Below are positions 14,118 to 26,177 of a stretch of DNA of 64,000 nt, in pieces. The stretch is from contig CP141140.1 in the NCBI GenBank assembly GCA_035235625.1, forward strand, positions 67,410,782-67,474,781, given 5' to 3'. This DNA comes from Saururus chinensis. Lineage: Eukaryota; Streptophyta; Magnoliopsida; Piperales; Saururaceae. The position numbers and the translations under genes were made by a program. The notes below the pieces were generated by a model. The model saw nothing but the letters and a program-made list of their open reading frames with translations, was not told the DNA's origin and did no database searches. Each line of letters starts with the position of its first letter. Within the stretch, counting starts at the first letter, position 1.

Positions 14118-15107
14118 TTTTGAGAGGGAAGCATAAAAAACTCTTTCCTTGTCGAGGGTCATTCATCATATAAATCATCGATTTCAAAAGATCAACTATA
14201 CATGTGCTAATATTAACACTAACATACGCTACCACATTCATATTTGATCTCAAGGGTAGGCTCTTAGAAAGTGCGATTAAATCCAGAGGTGTACACGGTC
14301 CCACCTTTCCTTCACATGACCCACATATTGGTAGTTAGAGTTAGCGGCTATTATCAGGAAGCGTTGCTCCCTTCCCTATTATCAGCACTACATGGGGGAG
14401 GTAGTTGGGAATGGTAGCTGGACCTAGAATGCTCATAAATAAAGGACAACAGGACACAGGGAATGATGCCAATCCTGCGACCTACCTGTATTCTTTCCCG
14501 AAGCGTTGTGCTCTGACAATCAACTAAAGTATAAAGAATTAGTTTAAAGCGTTTATTTTTGAGATTGACTGTTCAGCAATAACGTCAGCTTTATATGCAT
14601 TTCTGTGCATTCGGATCAAGATGAACAAGGAGATTGAAAAACGCTTCCCTTCTTTCCTCTTACTCATGGGAATCCCCCGTTCTGCATTTGCAGAAATGAA
14701 TTAAGTCCCACAAGTTTCGTGGCTAAACGGGGGCCATTCTCCTAGTTAATTATCCATCCAGACTTAGATTGGGTGCCCAGCTACTAGTCAAGTGTCTTAC
14801 CTACCAGATACTGGTGGCTTTTTTCCAGCCACAAGGAGGTTGGTGTCACAAGAAGGTTGGTGTCTCAGAGGACTGATTTTATGGCAATGTATATGCTTCC
14901 TATAAACCCTACAGTCACACTATCAATCAAAGGAAAACTACACCTTCCATGCAGAAACTCAGGGTGTAGTGAAGTGAATGCTCATCCCATCTTTGAATCA
15001 TTTTGATTGCAAGGATATTATAAAAGGAGTTTTGATGGGCTCGTCTGATATGGGTAGTTGATGATTTTTTTTTCTGTATTGTGTTGTAAGAGGCAGAGTG
15101 ATAGATC
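14118..15107 (+). promoter_or_regulatory. Upstream region of the first MATE gene
   Basis: This is the 5' flank of the gene starting at 15108. A TATA-like CTATAAACCC lies at about 14901, roughly 200 bases before the start codon, which suits a core promoter with a moderate 5' UTR. The transcription start itself cannot be seen. Confidence 0.3.
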
Positions 15108-18100
15108 ATGGAGAGTGGGCTAGAAGAAAAGCTTCTAGGATCAGAAAGAGGAGACTTGAAGGCAAGGATATTGAAGGAATCGAAGCAGCTATGGACGGTG
15201 GCATGGCCTGCAATGATAACCAGGATCTCCCTGTTTGGAATGTTTGTGGTGACCCAGGTGTTTGTGGGTCATATTGGCGGGACATCACTCGCCTCCTACG
15301 CTCTTGTCCTCACTGTTATCATGCGCTTCACTAATGGCATAATGGTGTGTTCTCTCTTCCAGCCTCCTTCCAAGTCTTTTGCTGGCCACTACTGCTGCTA
15401 ACTTGTCTAATACATGAGCTTGAATGAAGAACATGGTTCTACTACCATTTTTACTAGCAATTGGTTATCAAGCTGGACTGTCTAATGGATTTTGTAGCTC
15501 TTGCTACTAGTATTACTAACTTAACAATGCATATTTGTTCTTTGGCCTAAGATTTTTCACTTAATTTGCTGCAGTTGGGCATGGGGAGTGCTCTGGAGAC
15601 ATTTTGTGGGCAAGCATATGGTGCAAAGCAGTATCACATGATGGGCATTTACATGCAGCGCTCATGGATTGTGCTCCTCATAGTCGCCACCATCCTCCTC
15701 CCTGTCTACATCTTTGCCACCCCACTCTTTAGGCTCCTTGGCCAGTCAGAGGAACTCTGCCGCGGAGCCGGCCCAATCGCCTTGTGGTTCATCGGCATCC
15801 ACTACTACTTCGTCTTCAACTTCACCCTCCAGATGTTCCTCCAATCCCAGCTCAAGAACCGCATTGTCGGTTTCTTGGCAGCAGCCGCATTTGCACTCCA
15901 TTGCCTGCTGTCCTGGATCCTGGTGTACAAGTTGGATCTGGGGATCCACGGGGCCATGGGCTCCATGGTGTTTTGCTGCTGGGGGTCTGTGGCTGGGCAG
16001 ATTATTTATGCCATTGGAGGGTGGTGCCCAGACAGTTGGAAGGGGTTCAGTACCAGTGCTTTCCATGAACTCTGGCCAGTGGCCAAGCTTTCTTTGTCTT
16101 CTGGTGTAATGCTCTGGTAAGATCGCTTAACAATACCAATTTTCTTTTCTGTTACTGAGTATCTTCTCTAGTTGGTTGCAAATTACAAGTGAACTGAGCT
16201 GAAAATAGCAATCCGAAATTTGTCATCTTCCTCCGAATTGATATTCTCTTGACGTTACTGTTCGTCTCTTAATCGTATGCTTATTTTGTTGGAAAACAGT
16301 TTGGAGCTATGGTACAATTCAATACTGATCCTACTAGCTGGCTACCTCAAAGATGCTACAATCGCCATCTCTGCCTTCTCTATTTGGTAAGTGACTAAGC
16401 CCTACCTTTACATTTGTAGTGATAGCTCGTTTAGCCTGACCAGTCTCCGTGACCAGCGCTCTCAACATAGGAGACTGATAAAAATCACAACTGCTCTTTG
16501 TATATATCATGTTCAAAGCCCTATGTAGGCTATTTACTGAGTTGGTCACTAAAAGTTAGTCAAGAAACATTTTTTTAAAAAGATTAGGGGACACCTTTAT
16601 CTTTGAATGATCTCTAACCATTAGGCCTTTTGGTAGGCTAAATTACTAAGCTTCCACTGGGGACACGAACCTATGAAAGGCAACAATTGCAACTTCCTTT
16701 TCTATTTGTGTTATTGATTTTTTATGAAGACGAGGGACTTTGTTATTAGATAGGGATGTCACTAACTCACTTGGATCAGGTATACAGAAAATTTTGACTT
16801 GACCCAACCCCGATGGGTTGTGTTTGGGATTTTAAATTGAACCTGAATAAATTTTTCGAGTGGAGTGGTTTTGGGTTTTATGTGATCCAACCCGACCCGC
16901 TAATGTTATAAATATTAAATTTTTATTTTTTTGTATTTTGAAAATAACTTAAAAAATTGATGATTAAGAAACAAAATTAAATAATTATTTAAAATCTTAT
17001 ATTTTTTCATAATTGGGTAGATTTTTTTGAAATATAGAAAAAATATTTTTTTATGCTAAATGGGTCAAGTTCAGGTTTGAAATTTGAGTTACAATTTTTT
17101 AAATGTTAGGATATTAACTTTTGACAAAACGCAACCTGAACACAACCTGGCTTGGAATCCTCCAGCAAATTGCATGAGGCTTATCATTTCATAAGCATTA
17201 TCATTTTTTTATAAACTAATCACCGACCTTTTTTTAATGAAATTACTAATCTTGAACTGTACTGTGCAGCCTCAACATTACTGCTTGGGAATTTATGATC
17301 CCCCTTGGTTTCATGACATCTGCTTGGTATATTGCAACCCTTTCTCGCCAAAACTCGAATTTTCTCATTTTTCAAACGATTGATAAATTGCAGTTTCTAA
17401 ATCCAATCTTTTCGCAACATTTCATTGCAGTGTCAGAGTGTCCAATGAACTGGGGAAAGGAGATGCCAAAGGAGCCAAATTTGCCATCAAAGTGGTCTCA
17501 GCCACTTCTTTGGCTCTGGGCATTCTGTTTTTCGTTTTCTTCATTTCACTGGGCGATGTAATCTCATATGCCTTCACAAGCAGTGCAGAGATAGCCAAAG
17601 CTGTATCTGGTCTTGTGATCCTCCTTTCAATGACTGTTCTTCTCAACAGTATTCAACCGGTTCTCACAGGCAAGCTCATCTTCCATGCATCTTAAGTCTG
17701 AAATCCGAGTTCTTTGTGCTTTGCTGTTTAAATTAATATTTCTTGTTTCTTGAATGTGAGCAGGGGTAGCTATAGGTGCTGGGTGGCAAACCATTGTAGC
17801 GTATGTGAACATTGGTTGCTACTATGTCATAGGAATACCTCTTGGCATTTTGCTTGGCTACCTGACTAGTCTCCAAGTTAAAGTACTCACTCTCTCTCTC
17901 ACTCTCTCTCTCTCTCTCTGATTCAGGCACTGAATTAAACTTAATTAATTGCAGGGTATATGGGTTGGGATGATTATGGGAGTTGCAGCGCAGACACTGG
18001 CTCTAATTATCATAACTGCTAAAACTGACTGGGATCTTCAGGTGAAACATGAGCCCATGTTCTGTACTTTGTTCTAGATAATAAATGGCTTTCATGCCTG

Positions 18101-18232
18101 AAAAATTATCATGTTTTTTAATGCGAACCAATTTCGATTAAAATACAGGTGGAGAAGGCCAAGAATCGGCTCGACAGATGGTTCGTGCCCGATGAGGTTC
18201 AATCGAACGAAGAGGCAACAATGCAAGCTTAG
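15108..18232 (+). CDS. MATE efflux transporter (DETOXIFICATION family), intact
   Basis: Multidrug and toxic-compound extrusion carrier: an H+- or Na+-coupled antiporter that exports organic compounds across the plasma or vacuolar membrane. Exons: 15108-15344, 15575-16116, 16300-16386, 17270-17326, 17431-17669, 17764-17882, 17955-18041, 18149-18232. All phases join, giving 483 aa, normal for plant MATEs, with about 12 hydrophobic segments. Landmarks are CGQAYGA (residues 90-96), the SSGVMLCLELWY region across the exon 2/3 join, and CVRVSNELG (308-316). The start is the first ATG in frame and is followed by a short charged N-terminus ([11 protein letters not shown]). Introns are GT-AG except intron 5, which starts GC. 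Intron 3 (883 bp) holds a dispersed repeat. The sequence is closest by eye to the large Arabidopsis DTX20-29-like group; the substrate is unknown. Its closest relative in the window is the minus-strand MATE gene. Confidence 0.93.
16742..17160. repeat. Dispersed repeat copy A, in MATE intron 3
   Basis: Opens near TAGGGATGTCACTAAC, a hAT-like start, and contains GTGATCCAACCCGACCC and, near the end, TTTGACAAAACGCAACCTGA. The same order of words is found at 39505-39895, so both are copies of one non-autonomous repeat. The right terminus is not clear. Confidence 0.5.
17886..17921. repeat. CT microsatellite in MATE intron 6
   Basis: Near-perfect (CT)n run inside the 72-bp intron 6, just after the GT donor; it forms most of that intron's polypyrimidine content. 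Confidence 0.85.
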
Positions 18233-18513
18233 GTCACCAGCTGGTAAAGCAGAGGACAAAATCAGCTTGAGGAGGCAAATTTTCTTAGAGCACAGAATAG
18301 TGAAGAAAATGAAATGGAGAGTCACAGCCAAGCACTAACAAGTAGCAACAAGGATAAGACGAGTTCAAGTAATCGAGCTACTACATGAAGAAGTGAAGGT
18401 TGGGACAAAGAAATCCACACAGGCCTGTGCTTTACAAGTAAAAAAATTTACAGGATGGTACTTCTTTCAATTTTTTTCCTATTGAACTTCATTGCTCGAT
18501 GTTTGTTTTCCAT

Positions 18514-18519
18514 AATAAA
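18514..18519 (+). terminator. Poly(A) signal AATAAA of first MATE gene
   Basis: Canonical AATAAA about 280 bases after the stop codon, a reasonable 3' UTR length for a plant gene. No other canonical signal lies closer. Confidence 0.5.
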
Positions 18520-20591
18520 GAAGGAATTGAGCGAGGATAAAAACCATGCAAGAGATTTTGTTGATTAAGCTTCTTTTGGCGCAATGAGTGGATTATCAGC
18601 CGGTGCTAAATTGCTAATAGAGTCCAAGTTATTAATTAACCATTTCTTTAGAAGCTTAAGCAGTCATAAATATAAATACCACTAGCTATTATTATTGATC
18701 TAACTGAGCTGAAAACATTTATCACTAATACTATTAGCAGCAACTAATGCTACTGCTGTTACTGGTATACTGATCACAGTGGTGGATGTAACTGCTGCAA
18801 ATATCTCACTATTACTGGTGCAGTGGTGCTGCTGCTACAACTACTATTGTTAGTGTCTAGATGTAGCAAAGATGAAATAATTGTCGCTATTGTTTCTAAT
18901 ACGACACTTAAATGGAATCCAAAAACAGCAGATAGTATGGCACCCAATATTGTTTTCAAGTTTTTACCAAAAAAAAAAACATTTTCTAAGTATAAACAAT
19001 TGCACTTTGGGGAAATTGTCTCATAAAACAATTGCGTAATTTTTATTTTGCCCATAAGAGAGAAGATTGTATATTTATGTGCATTTTGATATGTTAAGAT
19101 TTAGGTACATATTAAAAATATCCCAAAATTACCCCTAAATACCCTCATTTCCTATCTTATTTTACCTCTGCCATAATTTATTTACCTTGGATTGTGTTTC
19201 CATATAAAGTAGGATGTATTTCCGTGTACAACGAAATATGTTTCGGTGTAAACTGAGATATATTTTGGTACATTTTGCTTTTCTATGCTAAAAATGCAAG
19301 ATTGTTATCAAAATGAGTTTTAGTGTAAATAGGAATATATTTCGATGCATTTCAATTTGCTTTGGTGCAATTCAAATGTTTTGGTTCACAAGAGCTCTTT
19401 TCATCAACCTAAAATCAAATATTGAAACAGTAAAACTGTTGATTTGAGCACTTTTTTAAAACTTGTTAAAAAAAACTTAGGTATAATAGATATAATGATC
19501 GCATGAAATAGAATCAATCGGAAGACTATAAAGTGACACAGGCCCCATTTGGGAGGCCACGTCAAATAGGGAAAGTACTTTCCCACCAACTCTTTGCACT
19601 CAAGAGGGGATTTTCCCTCTAAAATGTCTCTTAAATGGGGCTTTAAAACACACACAAAAATGTCGCGATAAAACTAATTATCAATCAAGGTACTTGAGCA
19701 TATATTCTTAGTTAACTACTCTTAGAAGCATAAGCCTTTAATAAAATATAACAAATTTTTTCTGTTAATACTCTCTCTTGTGTAAAGCCATATTATGCCA
19801 TGTGAACATTCTCACCCACTAAACATTGCATACATCCTAGAAATCTAAACTGTTAACCTTATAGCATGTTTAATTTCTCTCTCTCTCTCTCTCTCTTTTT
19901 TTTGCCTAGTGTAACTTTCGCAAGAAGTGGTTAATGTTTAAACTAATCAACTAAATTATAAATATTGTACTAGTTTTAACTCTCATCTCCCTTATATCTC
20001 TATGTTCCTTTAGTTATATTGAATAAAATTTATTTATATAAATAAATAAATAAAAAATAAGAAAAATAAAATATAACCAATGGGGAGTTGGTGGGATGGC
20101 CACGACATGCTTTAAGATGCAGTGGTCTTGAGTTCAAACCCTACTATGTTGACTACTCACCTAATATTATAAATATTTAAAAAATAATAATAATTCCTTG
20201 CTCTAATATTAATAGTTATATTTTAAAAAATAATTTTTATTAAACAATAAAGTCATAAGCTCATGATATTTTTTTAAGTACCCAACCACTAAATAAAATA
20301 AAATAAAATACATCTATTAAAATATAAAATAAATATTTTTAAATTAAAAATTTAATGTGAAAAAAAGTAAAAAAATAGTAGATGAGCTGGACGAAAACTG
20401 CTCTATTTTGGGACTCAGTTCTCTTGTCTCGACCCGTTTCCGGAAACCTCCGGCCCGCCTCAAATGCCAGACGCCGCTATTATACGACACTCGCGATTAG
20501 CGCTCTCCCACCCCACAGCCCCCAAAATTCCCGCCTTGAATCAAAACTCCTCATTTCTTGCTGTTGGCGACTTGAGAAGCAGAGAGAGGAA
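18520..20591. other. Intergenic between MATE and GDSL genes
   Basis: AT-rich. It holds a (CT)n run at about 19877-19898, a SINE-like tRNA head at 20079-20165 and, nearer the GDSL gene, a TATA-like TATTATA at about 20477, about 115 bases before the start codon. No gene is recognised. Confidence 0.55.
20079..20165 (+). repeat. tRNA-related SINE-like head
   Basis: Contains a box-A-like GTTGGTGGGAT at 20087-20097 and a box-B-like GAGTTCAAACC at about 20130-20140, spaced as in tRNA-derived SINEs. The 3' part fades into A-rich DNA. It does not form a complete tRNA. Confidence 0.4.
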
Positions 20592-22268
20592 ATGGCCAGA
20601 AGTGCCTCGCATTGCCTCTTCCTCCTCCTCGCCGCCGCCGGAATCCTCCTCTTTCAGACCGTCGAAAGCGTCCATTCCCCCGTCTCGGCCCTCTTCGCCC
20701 TCGGTGATTCCTCCGTCAACTGCGGCGACAACTCATTCTTCTACCCGTACCTCAGCTCCAACTCCTCCTCTTATCTCTGCAACGCCACCGATCGCCGCCT
20801 CATCCCCGACCTCCTTGGTATGTATGAATCACAAACACCCTTTTAACCCCCAACCCTGATTCCCCCCCTTTTGTTTGGTCCTCTCTCTTCTTTCTCTTTC
20901 TGCCTTTCTGTTCTTGATTTTCTTGTTTGGCTAATTCTCTAATTGACTCTGAAATGTTTTTGGAAGCTGAGAAAATGGGTTTACCGGAGATTCCGACTTT
21001 CTACGGGCAAAACGGGACGGTGGAGGGGCTGATGGGGGGCCTGAACCTGGGAGCATCCCCGGCCACCATTATCAAGTGGAACTGGCTGGGCTTCGAGGGT
21101 CTCAACCAGCAGGCCCGCCAGCTGTTCGAGACATTGCAACTGTTGCAGCTGCGGCTGGGCCTCGACCATGCCCAGCACTTTGTTGGCTCCTCCTCACTAT
21201 TCTACCTTTCCTTCGGCAAAGATGACTTCACCCAGCTCCAGGCCAACCTCTCCGGTGTCCGGCAACGGATGACCCAGAAGCAGTTCGCTAAGATGCTGGC
21301 CAATCAGATGACCCGCGTTGTCAAGGTGCCATTGCATTTAGAAACTATTGTACTCGGTGATTATTCATACTCACTATTGACTTAAGTAATCCTGGTCACT
21401 GAAACATTGCAAATTTATATGCTCTGTACGTGGATTAACAATGTGACTTAGTTTGTAGGAAACTTTCCAGTTTCTTCTCAGTAAACATTGAAATTGTAGG
21501 ACTTGTATGATGCAAGTGCGAGAAGGATAATTTGCATGGGGGTTGGGCCTCTGGGCTGTACCCCTCGAATCCTGTGGGAGTCCTTCAACTATTCAGCAGC
21601 TAGGAGGGCCGGAGAGTGCATTGATCACATCAACGAGCTTGTCGTTGAGTACAATTCCTTCCTGTCATCAAATCTACGGAAACTAAATTCCAAGTTCAGT
21701 GACGCCCAAATCGTGTTTTGTGATGTTTACAGTGGAATGATGGAGATAATCCGCCATCCCCAACTTTATGGTAATGTGTCTATCCAATTCTATTTTTGTT
21801 TCTTAACTTGAAGTAGTTAATTTATACTGATACATATTTGTTCAGATCTTCAGAGCAGACGGCTAATTGACTATATGCAACAACATCATTCTGTTTTTTA
21901 GTCATCTGTTTATTTCAAACTGATTTATTTAACAGCCACCCATTTTGCTCATCACCTATGGTAGCTAAATGGTTTTAGCAAAAATATTTCTTGCTCATTT
22001 CGTATCCTTTACCTCTTTTGTAAATAATAATGTAGGCTTTGACAACGTCAATGGCGCTTGTTGTGGGCTGGGAAGGTTCGGTGGAATGGTAGGGTGCGTC
22101 TCCAAGGCCATAGTGTGCAAGGAGCAGTCAAAGCATGTATGGTGGGACCTCTACAACCCTACTCAGGCTGTCAATTGGGAGCTTGCTGAATGGATGTGGT
22201 CCGGAACCCCACAAAATATTTGCCGACCATTCAGTATCCAGCAGCTGGTGTCATCGTCCTCGAGTTAG
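20592..22268 (+). CDS. GDSL-type esterase/lipase-like protein, intact frame, atypical catalytic residues
   Basis: Plant GDSL (SGNH-fold) protein, normally a secreted serine esterase acting on lipid or cutin-type esters. Exons: 20592-20817, 20967-21325, 21500-21770, 22036-22268; phases join, giving 362 aa, the usual length. Residues 1-27 form a signal peptide (hydrophobic LFLLLAAAGILLF). Block I is FALGDSSVNCGDN with the nucleophile Ser40. Block II Gly lies in GGLNLGAS (99-106). Block III is G-K-D-D at 159-162 where the family has G-x-N-D, so the oxyanion Asn161 is Asp. Block V is WDLYNPTQ, with Asp323 kept but the expected catalytic His326 replaced by Asn. Activity is therefore doubtful, or chemistry is altered. 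The start codon sits in AAATGGCC, a good plant context. It is convergent with the minus-strand MATE gene; the stop codons are 434 bases apart. Confidence 0.93.
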
Positions 22269-22702
22269 GCGCACTTCCCACCTTCATCGACCAGTGCCCT
22301 GTGCTGGTGTCTTTTTTCCATCATCTGCTGCCATCCTTTGTTTTGCTCTACTTTACCACTGATTCATTCCTTATTCTTTCATTCAACTACCCTATTGTGA
22401 GGATGTTACTCATGGAAGGAAAGGAATTTAATGGTGACATTTTACAATGGTTAATGGTCCAGGCTTGACTTTTTGAATATGTTAGTGTTTGTTCTTCTCC
22501 TCATTAATCAGCCATCTAAAACCTGAAAAAGGCTTTCAATGCACGTGGAATATGCATATACGGTAGGCTTTAAAGGTTTTTTTTTAAATATTAGTTTTAA
22601 TAGTCATATAAACAATAGACGGATAGTGCATTACAGTCATTTTTGTGGAAATAGGACATGCCAGAGCCAGGAGTCTTCGACTGGTTTAATTCAAACAAGA
22701 GG
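22269..22702. other. Shared 3' region of convergent GDSL and MATE genes
   Basis: Holds the 3' UTRs of both genes. No AATAAA was found for either within it, so transcript ends cannot be placed and may overlap. Confidence 0.5.
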
Positions 22703-25700
22703 TCAGCTAACTCCGTCTTGTGACTCGGCTTGAGGAGGAAGGTTCCACCTATTAACACGGGCTTTTGCCATGGCCACCTGCGGAGAAATAAGCAACATCA
22801 ATCTCAATATTCTAATGCCTTGCTTCAAAATTAAACACATCCTATGCTTTGTGATCCACACTACTTTCTAGCAAGTATTTTGAGAGTAAGCCTAGCGTAA
22901 GCAATGCATGGTAGCCAATGATATTTAAAATCAATGCCACATGTTAGTGTGCGTTAACATCATTGGCCATGATGCTAACGTGAGCTAGCGTGTGGGCCGT
23001 CGATTTTCTAGATGGAAGGCTCCCATGCATTCCTTATGCTAGGCTTACTGATAGCAATGAGCATAGAAAATACTTCCTAGTTTCTAAAGCAAGATAAATA
23101 TTGTATTACTTTCTTTGTTTGTTTGTTGAGGACATAAATATTGTATGTGCTCTTATTCATCAACATTTTAATAGAGCGCCAAAACGATTTAATGAGAATT
23201 GTTAATGCCAAACATTTCGTTGCAAAGAACAAGCTAATGTGTTACCTGCTTATCCCAGTCAGTTCTGCAGGTGAAATAAATGAGGACAAGTGTTTGAACT
23301 GCTGTACCTCCAGCCATTCCCATCCATATACCCTGTTATAACCACACATTTATTAGATAGAAAAGGAAAAAAATTGCACAATAAAGATGTTATTGCTGAA
23401 AGTAAATATCTGAACAGGAGTTTACCTTGACCTTCAATTTAGCAACGTAACCAAGCATTACTCCAAGTGGAATGCCTACAAAGTAATAGCAGATGATATT
23501 AACGTATGCCACCTTGCTTTGCCATCCAGCGCCCACAGCCACTCCTGCACCAAATCTTTTCTAGTAACGTTTTTTATGTCATGGGAACTAACCAACTTTT
23601 AGCATACATGGGAACAATTAGCTTGACAAATGGAGAAATACATGTTGTAAAATCAATTTTAGAATGTTGCATTAAAAGCCACCTGAGAGGACTGGTTGAA
23701 CACTGTTGAGCAAGAGAGTGAAGGCCAGAAGGACTGAGAGGTCTGCAACTGCGTCTGCCACTTCTTTGCTATTGGAAAATATGTAGGAGATCTTATGTTT
23801 AAACACCAGTACCAGTGCCCATAGCAACACTCCAATACATATAGAAGTCCCAACCACTACCAAAATGGAGAACTTTGCTGCTTTTGAGTTGCCTCTCCCA
23901 AGCTCATTGGACACTCTAACACTAAACATATGAATGCACTAATTAATTGGATGCAAAAGGTAATCGAACTTCGTAAATAGCTTCATGGGCAGTTAAAGTT
24001 TGAATAGGCTCAGTTTTAATTTAAAGATTTAGCAACTCTCACATAAGGTGTTGTTGGAGCCTAATACCTTGCAGCAGCCAGAAACCCAAAAGACACCATC
24101 AGCTCCCACCCATTTATATTAAGACTGCAAGCAACTGTTTCTTAGTTATGTTCTCATAAGGAAGGGCTATGCTTACAAAAGACGAAGCCATATATTACCA
24201 AACTGATAGAGCATTGATCTGAATGTCAGCATCTTTCATGTGCCCTGTCAGAAGAATCAAAATACTGTTGTACCATATCTCCAAACTGTTTGGGAATTAA
24301 AAAACCAAAAAACTTCAGTTAGCTTTCATTTCCTATAAAAGATAGAACACTTTCAGATTAATTAGCCTTTTGATATAAACATGCAGCCGCTAGTTATTTT
24401 CAGTATGGTGTATATCTAATGATAATATCAGCAGACTTATCGTGATCAGTCTGGAACATGCAACTTTTGTGCTATATACTCATGTAATATATAACAGAAT
24501 CACATTGTATAACATTACTCATGTAATATAGTTGACTGAATTGAAGACTCACCAAAGCATGACACCTGAAGAAACTGATAATTTGACAACAGGCCACACA
24601 TCAACAAATGCCAGCATGGAGAAACCAGTCCAAGTCAGGGGACAGCCTCCACAGAAGGCATACAACAATTGCCCTAATATTGGTATCCAGCTAGCTATGA
24701 TCATGGAGATCATGACCCCGGGAACACCCATTCCCAACTCTGTGAGAACCCAACAGATGAACGCATGCAATACAAGTGATAGAGCCGCCAGCCATGTGAT
24801 GATCATGTTCTTGCTTTGGCACTGCAAGTACATTTGGAGGGTGAAGGAGAAGACGTAAGAGAGAACTACAGGAAGGTACCAGAGGGAGATGATGTTGGCC
24901 TCGAGAGCTATCTGGTTTGACTGCCCAAGCAGTCTAAGTATCGGGGCTACAAATACAAAGACGATTATTATGGGGAGGAAGAAGAATGTCTCAACGAGCC
25001 ATGATCTCTGTAGATAGATGCCAAGCATATGATATTGTTTTGCTCCGAAGGCTTGCCCACACAGAGTCTCCAGCCCACTCGACATGCCCATCTGCACAAA
25101 CGGATTAGACTAGTCAATTATATAATTACATATAAAAAACGGCTGATTAACTTAGTGGTCTTATAGTTAGGGGGCGAATTAATTTAGAGTTGAATTAATT
25201 CTAAAAATTTACGTGAATTACTTTTGGTAATAGAATTTGTTAGAATAAATTCAGATGTTACTTCAAACCCAAATTTAAAACTTTAAACTAATATAACTTT
25301 CTCTCTTTCAAACTCGGATATGCATGTTCTTCGTATCATTACGTTTTTAATTTTGAACTTTCAAAGTGGGTCATACCTATATAGCACATTTATTGAGGCT
25401 CAAATCGATATAAGAAATAACCATTGAAAAATAATAGAATATGTAATTTTTAAAAATGGGAATAGGAGACTGACGGGCTGTTTGGGCACTGAATCGTCAA
25501 AAGATTAAGTCGATTCAGCCTCAATTTAGTACTGAATTTTTAGAATCCTGTTTGTATGTAGAAGTTGTGCAGAATTAAAAATTCAGTATTGAAGTTAGAT
25601 TCGCCAATTCAGGCTTGAAACAGCCTGAATCAATTTCAAGGCTGAATTTTTAATTCTGCACAGCTTCTACACATGAATAGGATTCTAATAATTCAAGCTT

Positions 25701-26106
25701 AAATTGAGGCTGAATGAATTGAATCTTCCAAAAATTCAGTACCCAAACGACCCCTTAATTTGAATGCCTAGGTTTGAATCTACATTTTATGTGTGGATCT
25801 GATTTGCACAATTTTTTTGTTTTTGATGAATGGATGGGTCTACACCATTTGCTATTTGCAAATATGAGTTTTCTATCTAGTGCCCACAACCGTAGGATTG
25901 AAATCAAACAAGTGTTGGTGTTTCACATGTGACTTCACTTAGCGCTCTATGGGCACTCTTGCAAATATATAAACTCACTTCACAAATCTATACATGCTTC
26001 CTCTGTCTCATATCAAAAGTTACATTTGATTTTTTAAAAATTAACTAAATTTAATTTATTTTAAAAAACTAAATAGAGATATTAATGCGAGACAAATGGA
26101 GTAAAT

Positions 26107-26177
<71 letters not shown>

